Shown here one piece after another: positions 19,535-30,613 of a stretch of 64,000 nt of DNA. The stretch is taken from the NCBI GenBank assembly GCA_001931905.2, contig MSJI02000857.1:1-64000 (forward strand), in the 5' to 3' direction. How positions within the stretch are numbered: position 1 is the stretch's first letter; every line of letters begins with the position of its first letter. This stretch comes from Cladosporium sp. IMV 00045 (Eukaryota; Ascomycota; Dothideomycetes; Cladosporiales; Cladosporiaceae). Position numbers and translations under genes: made by a program. The notes under the pieces are model-generated. The model was not told the origin of the DNA, did not search any database, and worked only from the letters and a program-made list of their open reading frames with translations.

Positions 19535-20224
19535 ATGCTCAGAATACCAGGACGAGACATCATCAAGCCCTTCCGACTCCTCAAGGAAGGCAAAGGCGGC
19601 CTAGTCTACTTCTACCACAACAGCTGCCCAACAAGACCATTCGACCCCAACCACGCCACCCTCATCAAACGCGCCGGCATATACGGCGCCTCGACATCAA
19701 CCGGAGTCTACTTCGCCCTCAGCGAGCAGAGCTGTTTCATCGCGCACATCAGCGCCCACGTCCGCAGCCGCGACTCGCCCTACATCCGCCACAAGATCTC
19801 CGCACTCGAAGGCCTCGATCTCAAATCCCAAGTCACCGAACGCATGCACGCCGTCCTCAGCCGCATGGGCCACAATGTCACCAATGTCGGCGTTACGAAG
19901 CCGTACACCAAGCGCTCGCTGTTCATGGTCTGCCCGGGCATGTACGCTGCTGATGGCTCGGAGCAGGTCAGCGCTTATGTTGCGCAGGCTGTTTGGGATT
20001 ATCTTGGGCTCAAGAGGGAGGATCATCCTGTGGACAGGGAGCATTCGGGTTTCATTGTTGATTGGGTGTCTCAGCGTCCGCATATGTTGACTTCTGCACC
20101 GATGAAAATGGGGGACTATGTGGGTTTCGACAAGTATGCGGAGCGCGAGGAGGTTGGAGAGTATGTTCAGGACTTTGATTTCGAGATCGAGCAGAAAGCA
20201 GACTGGGTTGGGGATGGAGAGTAG
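19535..20224 (+). CDS. conserved-looking protein of unknown function
   Basis: 229 residues from the ATG at 19535. The frame is open further upstream, but that part looks unlike protein and has no good ATG. The sequence reads as a globular soluble protein with regular hydrophobic spacing (GGLVYFYHNSCPTRPF, SGFIVDWVSQRPHML) and no signal peptide or membrane helix. I do not recognise a domain. It lies 246 bp after TRM7 on the same strand. Coding strength is good: strongly C-ending codons in the first half, then a shift to mixed codon use after about 19930. Confidence 0.65.
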   Translation: MLRIPGRDIIKPFRLLKEGKGGLVYFYHNSCPTRPFDPNHATLIKRAGIYGASTSTGVYFALSEQSCFIAHISAHVRSRDSPYIRHKISALEGLDLKSQVTERMHAVLSRMGHNVTNVGVTKPYTKRSLFMVCPGMYAADGSEQVSAYVAQAVWDYLGLKREDHPVDREHSGFIVDWVSQRPHMLTSAPMKMGDYVGFDKYAEREEVGEYVQDFDFEIEQKADWVGDGE

Positions 20225-20928
20225 GCTGTCACTTTGATGCGGGAGTCGATTGAAGGTACGTTGCGTAGAGCGAAGGGCGACGCTTATAGGTTGAATGGTC
20301 AGGATGAGTACAAGCATACAGAAAGATAATAGACACATTGACCCGAGGGACTACCGATAGACTTGAAGCGATGCTCTAGACACCAGTGAGGTAGACATGA
20401 ACGATGGAAAATTTGATCACGGACAAACAGAAAGGTGGGTGAGTTTCTCACAACATACACGAGCAGCAACCATAGCTGCGAGTGCGGCGCCTGAACCCTT
20501 TTACCGATGAGATAAAACAAGTATGTGTGTGGAATCTCCAGTAAGTACATGAGCAGCGACCAAAGGTACCAGAAAGACCCTCCCTCTTATACACCGATGA
20601 AAGAATTGATATGAGCAGACAGAAAATGCGGACATCCCGGTAAGCACACAAGCAGCGACCAGATCTGCTAGTGACACACTTGAACCCACGTACTGATGAG
20701 AAGAATTGTTGTGGACGGACACAAAGATGCGGGTTTCTCAATAATGAATACATGAGCAGCTATCATAGCTGCTAGTGCGACAAACCAAAGCCCACGCCAA
20801 AGAGACCAGCCCTTGGCGACAGCCAAACAAAAAAAGGAAACAAAACAAGCAAACCCCCAGAGAACGCAGAGAACGCAAAGAACAGAAGCGAGAAAGCAAG
20901 AAAGCAAAGAAACGAAAGCCCTAAACGA
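20225..20928. other. convergent intergenic region largely made of degenerate repeats
   Basis: 704 bp between convergent genes, mostly occupied by the ~95-100 bp repeat array listed separately. The short minus-strand ORFs here simply translate the repeat and are not conserved between units. Confidence 0.5.
20300..20790. repeat. degenerate tandem repeat, unit about 95-100 bp, four to five copies
   Basis: The anchor GAGCAGC(A/G)AC recurs at about 20461, 20551, 20650 and 20753. Between anchors the same order of blocks recurs: a GCTAGTG-like block, a TGAACCC block, an ACCGATGAGA block, an AGACAGAAA block and a GGGTTTCTCA-like block. A more decayed copy begins near 20367. Units differ by substitutions and small indels. 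Confidence 0.75.
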
Positions 20929-21729
20929 TCACCAACCCCCTCCACTCATGACAAAGCCCAAACCCCCTGGTGGCGGGGCAGGGCGAGCTGCCGCGCGAGG
21001 CTTTGGCTGCACTCGCGGCGGCGACGCAGGCGCGGGCGGAGGAGGCGGGGCGGCAGCGCGTGGTCGTGGTGGCGGTGGCTGCTGCTGTTGCGGCTGCTGC
21101 TGCTTGGGGGCCGGCACCGAGGGAGAGGGTGCCGGAAAGAAGGATGGCGGCGGTGGGAGAGAGGGCGCCGGAGGGAGGAAGATTGGCGGCGGCGGCGGCG
21201 GCGGCGGCACAAAAGAAGGCATTGCCGGAGGAGCAGGAGGCCGCTGCCACTCCTGGCTGACAATGTCGTAGCGGCGCAAAGCCGCAGACAAAGCCGCCTG
21301 GGAGGCAGCGTACTCCTCCGGCGAGACAAACCTCTTTGGCGGCGGCGGGGGAGACGGCGGGGCCCACTCACGCATCCAGCGTCTCATCGTCGGCTCGAGC
21401 TCGTCTGCCCTTGCGGGCTGTTTAGAGTCGAATGCACCTTTGACGATGGACGGGTCCCGAGGGCCGGGGTATCGGAACCCTGGCAGCAATGGGAAGGGGA
21501 TGGTGGCGATGGGCCCTATGCGTGCGGGCGGATCGTGCTTTGGCGACGGCGGCCAGACGATCTCTCTGCGGACGGGCGTGGTGGGTTGGGGCGGCGGCGG
21601 AGGGGAGGAGACCAGCTCCGGCGATCCAACCGCGCGCAAGAGGCGGAAGCCCAGGAAGAAGTAGACGGCCCAGAAGAGGACCCACCAGGGGCCCTCGAAG
21701 CCGGATGGGTCGAAACCGAAGTCGCCCAT
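20929..21729 (-). CDS. orphan proline-rich protein with N-terminal membrane anchor
   Basis: 266 residues from the ATG at 21727-21729; the longer open frame has no ATG upstream. After GDFGFDPSGFEGP comes one hydrophobic helix (WWVLFWAVYFFLGFRLL, residues about 15-31). The rest is dominated by poly-proline runs (up to nine prolines), with a short glutamine stretch and a basic Pro/Ala tail. A charged segment in the middle (about 115-165) may be folded. Runs of proline suggest binding of SH3/WW/profilin-type domains (inference). No family recognised. GC content is higher than in neighbouring DNA because of the proline codons. Confidence 0.6.
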   Translation of the reverse strand: MGDFGFDPSGFEGPWWVLFWAVYFFLGFRLLRAVGSPELVSSPPPPPQPTTPVRREIVWPPSPKHDPPARIGPIATIPFPLLPGFRYPGPRDPSIVKGAFDSKQPARADELEPTMRRWMREWAPPSPPPPPKRFVSPEEYAASQAALSAALRRYDIVSQEWQRPPAPPAMPSFVPPPPPPPPIFLPPAPSLPPPPSFFPAPSPSVPAPKQQQPQQQQPPPPRPRAAAPPPPPAPASPPRVQPKPRAAARPAPPPGGLGFVMSGGGW

Positions 21730-23683
21730 GGTGCCTCGTTGGTGGTGGTGAGGGCTTTGTGATGATGTGTGATGATAAGAGCACAAGTCTTGGTAGAGAG
21801 AGAGGGAGAGAGTGGTGAACTTCTTGTGCTGTGATCGTGACTTTCCGAGAGATGCAATCGAGGGGAAAAATGGAAATACTTATACCTGCTCTAGAGAGCT
21901 CGACCATGACAATGGGATAAGAAACCTATTGTTGTGAGAGACCTGAAACGCGAGAGCATCTATTGACATTCTGAAGTCGAATGGCTGGACAATAGACGAA
22001 CAATAGACACCAGACTGTAGCTATTGTTCAGTATCTATACATGTCAGTAGCACAATAGGAACTTCATATTGAGTGGTTGGGAGCGTTTCAGGCTAGGCCA
22101 GAATTGGAACTCACTTGAGGTTTGGAGTGAAGTGATACCATCGTGCGCAGGGACAACAGCATTTCTCTGGACATTGAGATGCACGTTGACCAAAGTCATT
22201 GCACTGGTAATTCGATGTCGTCCAGCCATTTTGTGATTCTCATGACATCCTTCCTGTGTGCGGTAAACGACGTGATGTTCGACAGATTCCCTTTCGGTCT
22301 CACGTGTAATTGCCCTGCGGTTGGTGACGACTTCGTTCGTCCCAAAGAACAGCAACAAGCATCTCTTGATCTTATGTGCGCACGCAAGGGCGTGTGAACT
22401 CGCTTCAATCTGCGACAGTAGCTAGCTATTAGCACTTTTTTCTCGAAGTTTCAGGGTCGACCGACACGAATTGGCCAAGTTGCTCGCATTGCCTTTACTG
22501 GGTGCGTTCGGCGTAGGAAAGAGAAGCTCACGTCGCAGACGCGGCCATTGGAGACTGATCCTCAAATGTGGAGAGTTGCACTAACAAGAGCATCTTCGGT
22601 GTACTGTCATAGAACCTAGTTCCTAGTTTCAGTGCGAGGCCAGCCGAACCGTATGAAGGTGAGATATGGTCCAGGAAGGATAGTTAAGGTTTTTATTTGC
22701 TCAGCACCGTGTGAACGGACTCAAGTAGAGGCTGCTCCCACTGTTCGCGATCCACTGTTCAGTCCGATGGGAAATCCGGTGTGATGGATATCACCTGGGA
22801 GTAAGCGTACTGCTGCAAGTCTGTAAGAGCGCCCAATCTGCAGATGCGGTTCCAGACGTAGAATTCGAGCTTGTCATCACCATCGTCCCTATGATATACG
22901 TCCTATCTGTTCTCTCGCCGCCTACCTCTGCTCCTGTTGCATGCTCATCAGGTCTTCTTGAGATCTTGAGATGGAGTCGACCTTTGCCGTTCTGGGCAGG
23001 TAGCGCCACGATGACGACCACATAGAGAATTGTGAGTCGACGACGGGCGTCGGGGAGCTACAGGAGACGGCACAGACGGGTGGTGGTGGTGGTGCGATCT
23101 GCTGTCCACGGGACCGGTCACGACCAGTCTTACACCTATGATCCCAGGCAAAGGCTCTTCCATGTACCTTTGTTCACCATCACGGCCAAACCGCGTAGAA
23201 TGTCACAGAAGGTCGTAAAAAGAAAACGAGGAGTGACAGGCCATTTGAGTTGGACGATCATCATCTCCCTCAGAGAGCGGCCAGACCGCCTGTGTTTAAG
23301 CCAGATCGTGGCGCAGTCAGACTTCTTTACAATTTGGTGGGACGCAGGGAGGTGGAGGAGGGTTGAAAGAACGGACCCGCCACGACGTCATTTGGCTTTC
23401 GAGACGGAGGACCACACACATCCACATCACCACCCTGATCGGCGGGCAGATATAACGATCTCGCGTTTCCCACTTTCAGAAAAATATCCACCTATCTGTT
23501 TCTCTAAACACTTCGTTACTCGGCTTCCAAGTACTCTTTGGAATTGCACGATCCCTCCTACGACTTGACGAAAACACGGCATACTGTACGTATATCCACC
23601 ATGTGTTCAACCACAGCATTCGACTTCCTCGCCTTTACTTACATCCAATCTAGCACGATCACGACAAAACCTACGCATTCAAG
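21730..23683. other. long divergent intergenic region upstream of the SLM1-like gene
   Basis: 1954 bp without a gene I can support. ORFs up to 178 codons (for example 23032-23568 plus strand) have no protein-like character. The last ~250 bp are pyrimidine-rich and are probably the SLM1-like 5' leader. Confidence 0.45.
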
Positions 23684-25186
23684 ATGGCGTCTCCTACCAG
23701 CCCGAACGAGTCTCAACTGCCTACCCGCTCTGCCACCAATGCCACCGACCCCGAAGATGCCATCCCCGATGAGGATAGCAGCGAGACCACCAAGCTGTTC
23801 CACGAGCGTCTGCAAGCATGGAAGCACGCTTGCGGTTACCTGGAAGACTACATCACCGCGACCGAGAAGATGCACCACTCCCACTCCAAAGAATACGAGA
23901 GAGTCCTCAAGTCGGTCAGCAACCCGCTGAAGGAAGGCCACCACTTTGACCAATCCCTTGGTGGTGTTGCCGGCCTCTTCGACAACATCCGCAGCAACAC
24001 CCAAGGCCTGTCGACCATGCACGCCGAGACTGCCAAGACTCTGAAGGGCTCTATCCTGCCTGTGTTTGAGCGCCTGCACACCGAGATCAAGAACAAGTCC
24101 AAGGAGCTCACCAAGGGCGCTGGCAAGGGAGCCAAGGCTGTGGACAAGGCGCGCAACACCTCGCAGAAGCACATTGAGCTCCTCGGTCAGCACACTGCTG
24201 CCTTCGACTCATCCTCTGGCGCAGTCAAGTCGCATGAAGACCCTTACATCCTGCAGCGCCAGGTCTACCACCGCCTGAGCAAGCAGGTGCTGGAGGAGAA
24301 CAACAACCGCGGCGACATGCTGTCCGTCCAGGAGCACTTCGCCCAGTTTGAGGCACACATCGTGCAGACTTTCCAGAACGGCCTCGCGCAGTTCAACTCG
24401 ATCATGCAAAACACGACCGAGCAGACGCGCAACAGCTACGGCGACATGATCGGCGTGGCGCAGCGCATCACCCCCGACTTCGAGTGGAACGGCTTCGTCA
24501 AGCGCAACCAGCACCTCCTCATCGACCCGAACGCACCGAAGCGCTCCGTCGAGCAAATCGGCTTCGCCAACCAAGACCACCGTGCCACCCAGCCGCTGAT
24601 CGCCGGCTCGCTGGAGCGCAAGGGTAAGCTCATGAAGTCCTACAGCACATCATTCTACGCCGTCACCCCCTCAAGATACCTTCACGAGTTTAAGACGGAC
24701 GACGACTTCGCCAAGGACCCGCACCCGGAGGCCAGCTTGTACCTGCCCGACTGCATGATCGGTGCTGTGGATGGTGTCAAATTCAACGTCAAGGGCAAGA
24801 ACACCAGCAAGGGCCTCATGTCCAAGATGAGCATGGGCCACGAGTACCAGTTCCGCGCGCACACGCCGCAGGACGCGCAGAAGTGGCACGATATCATCGC
24901 CAGCCAGGTCGGGCAGGCTACGAACGAGGCTCCCGTCTCGCCTGTCGGCTCTGTGGGCGAGGAGTCCAAGTACCAGAGCTTCGCCCAGAGCGAGACCGGC
25001 ACTGTTGGCTCGACGCCTCCCGCCGAGAAGACCGCTTCTGATGCTGGCCTGACTGCTTCTGAGAAGGACGGGCTGAGCTCTACCACTAGCCCTACTGACG
25101 CTTCTGCTGCTGGACCTTCATCCTACCCGCCTGAGAAGGGTGCGGCCGGCGCTGAGCAGGGCGTTGCCACCTCCGACAAGGCTTGA
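23684..25186 (+). CDS. SLM1: Slm1-like BAR/F-BAR and PH domain protein
   Basis: 500 residues from the ATG at 23684, intronless. A helical region (about residues 35-265) has the character of the BAR-like module of Slm1/Slm2. A PH domain follows at about 305-410, starting LIAGSLERKGKLMKSYSTSF and reading VTPSRYLHEF, with the C-terminal PH helix at AQKWHDIIASQ. The remaining tail is Ser/Thr/Pro-rich. In yeast, Slm1/2 bind PI(4,5)P2, sit at eisosomes and carry membrane-stress signals to TORC2, besides being calcineurin targets. No clear PxIxIT motif is visible in the tail. Confidence 0.88.
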   Translation: MASPTSPNESQLPTRSATNATDPEDAIPDEDSSETTKLFHERLQAWKHACGYLEDYITATEKMHHSHSKEYERVLKSVSNPLKEGHHFDQSLGGVAGLFDNIRSNTQGLSTMHAETAKTLKGSILPVFERLHTEIKNKSKELTKGAGKGAKAVDKARNTSQKHIELLGQHTAAFDSSSGAVKSHEDPYILQRQVYHRLSKQVLEENNNRGDMLSVQEHFAQFEAHIVQTFQNGLAQFNSIMQNTTEQTRNSYGDMIGVAQRITPDFEWNGFVKRNQHLLIDPNAPKRSVEQIGFANQDHRATQPLIAGSLERKGKLMKSYSTSFYAVTPSRYLHEFKTDDDFAKDPHPEASLYLPDCMIGAVDGVKFNVKGKNTSKGLMSKMSMGHEYQFRAHTPQDAQKWHDIIASQVGQATNEAPVSPVGSVGEESKYQSFAQSETGTVGSTPPAEKTASDAGLTASEKDGLSSTTSPTDASAAGPSSYPPEKGAAGAEQGVATSDKA

Positions 25187-26424
25187 AATATGTGACTTTT
25201 GAACATCTATTGCCTCGACCTAGTATGACGCACGCATGTCTTTGTCGCTCAGCAATTGTCTTCCTCTTTTCGTAATTCTTCTCTTTCCTAATACCACGTA
25301 GCTTATTTGGACGTAATAATTTCACGATTGAAAATGAAGCAAAAACACCTGGATCACACATCTATTTCCCACTTTGATCAAGCAAGCCATGTCTATCATG
25401 AATGAGGCGCTGTGCATCCCATTCATCAACCTCAGCGCACTCGTGTTCTAGCCAAAGAATGAAGGGTCAGGGAACGAGCGCTAAAACACTAGCCTTGCCC
25501 TGCCCGCAATCTCCTCCAACCAAAGTGGCTCGTCCCTGCACACCAGCTGACATCAAACCATCCAGGGTGAATCACGTGTCGAGCTCCACCCCCAAGCTCA
25601 CTCGAGCCCCGAGCTTGTGAAGCTTGGTCCCCGACTGGTTACATCGCATGTGGGCATGAGTGTCTGGTGTTTGCATGTGTGTGAGAGCTGATGTTTTGAG
25701 TTCTGAGAGGGCTCGTGTCATACTGTAAATAGAAAGGCTTGACGTAGCGCCAGGACTACTGAGCGTTTGTAGCCCAAGGGAGGGAGGGAGGGAGGAATAT
25801 CAGGCTGAGCTGTATGCATGCATGCACGTATGTTTCTTTGAAGCTATGTCACAATCGGAGCTTTCGATTGTTGTGACCTCGCTTGATGATCTGAGCACCC
25901 CCCTCGTCAATAATCCATCAATCGATTCATCAATCAATCAATCACCACCGCGTTTATTAAGAGCCAAGCAAGCACAGCCTCGCAACCTCATTTCTGGAAG
26001 GTTTGCTGCATCCTTCCTGCGCGCTTACCTGACCTTTCACCCTTGTTCTGGAGCCACGCGCGCCTGCGATAATTAATTCTTGAACAATCAAAAGTCGCCG
26101 TCACTTCCTTCAATCGACCTGGCTCGAACCTGTTTTGCACTTTGCCCTCAACTTCTAGACTTCTCTGCGAAGTAAACTGCGTATCCCACTAATCGGCTTT
26201 TGCACGCCAGTGAAGAGGTGCCCACGTTCCTGGACATTCTTGCCTCCCGCAACCTGCAATCCTCCCGCACACAACCGAGCTGCACCTCTCACGTCTTCAC
26301 TTTCAACTCGCATTTGGCCGCTTGGACTGCATCTCCGACAACGACAATTTCGCTCGCGGCCGCATATCGCTAGCTTGGAGCAATTCACCTGCCAACCTCT
26401 ACTGAAGACGTCCTACAGCCCACC
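25187..26424. other. intergenic region with simple repeats
   Basis: 1238 bp between two plus-strand genes. It has an AGGG run (about 25777-25794), a TGCATGCATGCA stretch near 25814 and an ATCA-rich stretch near 25920. No gene seen. The part just before 26425 is C/T-rich leader sequence. Confidence 0.45.
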
Positions 26425-27289
26425 ATGCCGGGTGTTCGTAAGTACTATCTATCAAATCAATGACTGCCACAACATCCACTAACCACTGCGCCACAACAGC
26501 TCCCAATGCTTTCCACAAACTCAAGCAAGCCTTCAAAGGCATCCTGAAAAACAGCGGCAAAAACCGCCAACAGGACCAGCAAGTGCCGCCACCGCCGCCG
26601 CCTCAGAAGCAAGACGAGCAAACGCAGCAGGATGCCGACAAACCCCAAGTCCCGCCTAAGACTGAGCAGCAAGCCGCCTCCGCCGCTCCAGTCCTCCCGC
26701 CCACTGCCCTTGTGGCAGAAACGAGCAGACCCGGCAGCGCGAGCGCAGGGAAAGAGCAGCCACCCAACAAGGCCGAAGATACCTCTCCCGTCTCGCCGGC
26801 GGAGCCTACTTCCTCCACCCCGCAGGACAACTCCAACTCCGACCCCGTCTCTGCCATCTCGGCCGAGCAGGACAAACCTCTCCCTCCGCCTAAGACCGAC
26901 GGAGCAGCAGACGAGGCCAAAGCAGCAGCAGGTACGTGCAAGTCTTTTCCCCTCTCAGACCTCGCAACTGACCCCAAGCAGCTCCCATCGTCTCACCACC
27001 AACCACCAAACCAACCGAGCCCTCCGCAACCGAAAACACCAAACCCAACAGCAACCCCGCCGCAGCAGCAGCAGCGCCAGCTCCCACCGCTGGCACCACC
27101 GAAAGCAACCCAGAAACCCCAACCGCAGCAGCCAAAACTTCCTCAGAGCAAGAGCGCACTTCCGACGAGAAAATGCCCGTCATGGCCGAGGAGCCGCCTA
27201 CCATTAAAGCCAACCCGGCCGCGCCGGGTATGAGCGCCACGTCTGGCCCGTTGGAGGATTTCCCGTCGGGTGGTGATGGGAAGGCTTGA
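26425..27289 (+). CDS. low-complexity orphan protein, three exons
   Basis: Proposed exons are 26425-26437, 26500-26931 and 26982-27289, giving 250 residues. The first coding exon is only 13 nt (MPGV plus one base), followed by GTAAGT and a CACTAAC/ACAG intron end. The second intron (GTACGT, AACTGAC, GCAG) lacks an obvious stop in its frame, so an unspliced reading gives a different C-terminus of similar length. The protein has one short amphipathic basic helix (FHKLKQAFKGILKNSGK, about 8-24). The rest is Pro/Ala/Gln/Glu/Ser-rich and probably disordered. Function unknown. Confidence 0.6.
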
Positions 27290-27863
27290 GGGAGTGGAAG
27301 TGCTGGGAGGGCAAGTCTCGTGGATTTTGGTGGTGGAGCTGGTGCAGAGCTTGACATTTTCTGCTGGGTCGGAAAGCGCGTCAGCTGGGCGGCGGTCTGG
27401 TATGGCTGGGTCTGAGATGCGGATCTTGAACTGTTTCTCTGGCATGGCATGTCAGTGGTTCAAGTGCGAGGCTTCTGCTCCTGTTCTGTGGGGGATCTCT
27501 TCTCTTTCTTTTCTGGCAGATTGGCAGTGTACGTTGATGGTGATGGTGGCGGCCGCAGAGATGCATGGCTGTGTTGGCGGCTGGTGATTTTTGAGCATTT
27601 GAATTATACCCCCCATGAATTGACTTTTTTTTTTTTTTTCTTTCTTGATGTTCTCTTGATGTTGGCTTTGTGTCCTTCTCACAATAATGCTGCGTATCAG
27701 TTCAAATCCACCCGCGAAACCCCAGCAAAGGAAACCCAGGAAAGGTAGATAGAAGCCGTAACGATGCAAAACATGCTCAGATATGAATACAGACATGACC
27801 ATTTCTCCACATCCTCATATCCTTCCTCTTTCCCCAATTATTCACCCCATCAGCCCTCTCGTC
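27290..27863. other. convergent 3' intergenic region with poly-T run
   Basis: 574 bp between convergent orphan genes. A run of 15 T lies at 27625-27639. No gene seen. Confidence 0.45.
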
Positions 27864-28438
27864 CTAGTTGGCAGACCCACCACCATACTTCCCACTCCCG
27901 CTCTTCGGCGCACCGCTCCCCCCGCTCGTCTGACTGCCCCTATCCTTCGTCACCTGTCCACCCGAAGGGTTTCCCGTCGCCCCCTCGTTCTTCGTCTGCG
28001 TCTTGCTGACCTCGTGGTTCGCCGGCGAGACGTCCAGCGGGCTCGTCTGCGGTGACTGTTTAGTTTGTGCAAAAATGGAATGATTAGTCTATCGCACGAC
28101 GCAGGCATGAAAGAAGAAAGATCAAGTAAAAAAAGGCATCGCCAAGGGGGTGAATATCAATGACTTACCTCACCACCACTCTCCTTCTCAGCGCTCGCTT
28201 TCTCCGTCTCGGGGCGCGTTTGCTTGGGGTCGAAAGCGGCGTTTTCCACCGCCGCGGCGGCGTCGTCGGACCCGGATTTGCTGTATTCGTTCGGCTCGGG
28301 TTTGAGGCTGTCTTTGTGCTGGGTGTCTTTGCGGGCGAAGGCGGTGGGGGTCGATGAGAGGGCGCGGATTGGCGTGCGTACGGTGGTGTTGAGGGCGCGC
28401 GCGGTGAGGGCGCTGCGGCGGAGGGTGGGGAGGATCAT
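27864..28438 (-). CDS. small protein with mitochondrial-type presequence, two exons
   Basis: Exons 28438-28169 and 28055-27864, joined by a 113-nt intron (GTAAGT ... CTAAACAG), give 153 residues. The N-terminus (MILPTLRRSALTARAL and on to about residue 35) is rich in R, S, T and A with no acidic residue, like a mitochondrial targeting peptide. The remainder is hydrophilic and glycine/serine-rich, ending GSGKYGGGSAN, and has no known domain. Import into mitochondria is inferred from the presequence only. The role is unknown. Confidence 0.7.
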
Positions 28439-29255
28439 TGTTGTTTTGGGTCTTGTTGTTGGGTTTAGTGGTTGTTGTTGATGGGGTTTGGTGAGATTGG
28501 AGTCGGGTTTTCGGTGCTTTGTGGTGTTGTTTGAAGTCCAATGGAGGTACTGGTTTGGTCCAATGGAATTGAGATGATTACCTTGAAGAGAGAGGAAGTT
28601 CTAAGCTAGGAGTTTGAGAGATGGTGAAAACAGCTCTTTGCCGTTCTTCCAGAGCGGAGCTCGAACCGAGCTCGTGTCTTCGATCCATCAATGGTGACGA
28701 TTGATGAGGTCAGTGATGGAAGTGGTGATGACGTCAGACTAGCCGCGATTAACATGAAATGAACATGAAGTGAATTCATGTTGATCAAAACGGCGGGGAA
28801 GATGCATTGCTTCATGGTCTGCCATAACGACTCCGATGATTGTTGTAAGGGAGTTTTGCATAGAGGTCCTTGCAACTGATAATGTCTCTATTTGCATTGA
28901 AGATCCCGGACTTCCATCGGTGCATTCAGTAGGCCTCAAGGCTAGTTCTACAACCGGCGTTTTAACGCTCTCAATGCAGAGCTGCATTTCATCGATGCGT
29001 CCAACAATGTATGTAGTCATCGATAGATGGATATGGCAGCGTTTCATATATCACAGTGCTTAGAACAGGATAAGAATGCCATCGTCCTCTATCGTTCTCC
29101 ATCGTCCTCCATCGTCTTTCATCTCTTGCTGATTCCGGTGGTTCTCTCAATACCAGAACTCCAACACAGCTTTCTGGAGGTAATGCCTGCTGGCGACAAG
29201 CCGTTGAGTCTGATGAGACGACACGATCGCTCTCACGTACGTATCACCAAATTCC
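28439..29255. other. intergenic region, nothing recognised
   Basis: 817 bp. A short triplicated phrase, ATCGTCCTCTATCGTTCTCC and variants, lies near 29080-29120. No gene seen. Confidence 0.4.
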
Positions 29256-29997
29256 TTACACGATCCGATACCCATCATAAACAACTACAACCCGCCAGTC
29301 AGTCCCAAACACCCCTCAACATTCATCAAGAATAAAAACCAAACTCACCTTCCCTCCCCTTCCTCGCCCCACTCCCAACCCACATCCCCGAATTAACCAC
29401 ATCTGCATACCTCTCATCACCCGTCTCCAACTTCACTGTCAGACGGAACGAATACTCACTCGGGTCAACCTGATCCGCTTGTTCAGGGTCAAAAAGCCTC
29501 TCCAGAACCTCCCTAGGCCCTTTCCTCCAACCCGAAGTTTTCACCGCAATAAACGCCGGCGGCTCATCGTTCGTGCGCAGCAAGTAGTTGGTGTCGACGT
29601 AGGTGTGCAGAGTGGAGGGGTCGACGAGTTGGGAGTCTTGACCGCCGGGCTGGGACCATATCTGTTAGTCTGGTCGATTGTTTATAAGTGTGATGACGGG
29701 GTGCGATCAAACCTCAACAGTCCCCCGCCCCCAGCTGGCGTTCCATTCGCCGCTGGAGAAACTGATCCAGTTGCGGTCGCCCCAGGGGCCTTTGCCGACG
29801 TTTATGAGGGGGTTGAGCTGCACGGAAATGCGGAAGTCGAGTTCGAGGTGCGGGATGGGGAGGTCGAGATCTGATGCGTTTGAGGATAAGGGGAAGGGTT
29901 TGGTTGTTGGAGGAGGCATTGTGAGGGAAGATTGCTGTGCTTCTTGGATCAGAGAGGACAGGAGTAGGAGAGTGGTGCTGAGTGCAGGAATGATCAT
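29256..29997 (-). CDS. secreted DUF3237-family protein, three exons
   Basis: Exons 29997-29713, 29661-29349 and 29284-29256 join in frame to 208 residues. Residues 1 to about 23 are a hydrophobic signal peptide (IIPALSTTLLLLSSLI). Family marks are PGGQDSQLVDPSTLHTYVDT, NYLLRTND, EYSFRLTVKLETGDERY and the terminal VVYDGYRIV. The last block is encoded by a 29-nt exon after a GTGAGT ... GACTGAC ... TAG intron; without it the protein would lose the conserved end. DUF3237 proteins form small beta-barrels of unknown biochemical role. Secretion is inferred from the signal peptide. Confidence 0.82.
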
Positions 29998-30613
29998 GAC
30001 TTTCTGTAGCTCAGTGTAGCCACTCTCTATGTTTTAAATATCCATCATGCAACAGAACTTCTGCAAATCATTCATGATATACATGCATGTGTGGCCGTCT
30101 GGTAATAGTGGGGTGACAGGACTACCAACGCACAATTTACCTTGGTCGTGACGTCTCCATAGCCGAGGAGCATGACCAACATCGGCAAATGTGATTTACA
30201 GAACAGAATGGCACTTCTGAAATGCCGGTCGAAACCCGAGCTTTTGGATCTGCGTTTTTGGTTTTCGAGAATTCTCTGCGCTCTCCATTTACTGCACGCA
30301 CAAGACGATATCATAGCCGCTGCTGGTAGGTCACAACGAATGCGATCAAGGTACATACTAGATGAAAAGCTCGAAGGGCCACCTTCAATCTAGAGCATTG
30401 TGTGGATTTGATGTTCATGTTCGTAGGAAGACTTTGGGAAAATGCATGGGAAACCATGAACATTCAAAGAGCAAAACCCCTTTGCATTGAGCAGCCAAAA
30501 TTTCATCTACAGTATCATCATCATATTCATCCCAATCATCATTTAATCCCACCCCTCATAATCTCATATCTCTCATCAATTCACATCCACGCATCCAAGC
30601 TCCACCCTCACAG
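29998..30613. other. intergenic region, nothing recognised
   Basis: 616 bp between two minus-strand genes: the DUF3237 promoter and the BUD27 3' end. No gene seen. Confidence 0.45.

Noticed and set aside
20299..20753. Cysteine-rich minus-strand ORFs with repeated peptides
   Set aside because: They only translate the degenerate DNA repeat. The peptides are not conserved between units and units differ by indels that break the frame.
23032..23568. 178-codon plus-strand ORF before the SLM1-like gene
   Set aside because: Arg/His-rich random-looking translation with no homology sense; probably promoter or leader DNA.
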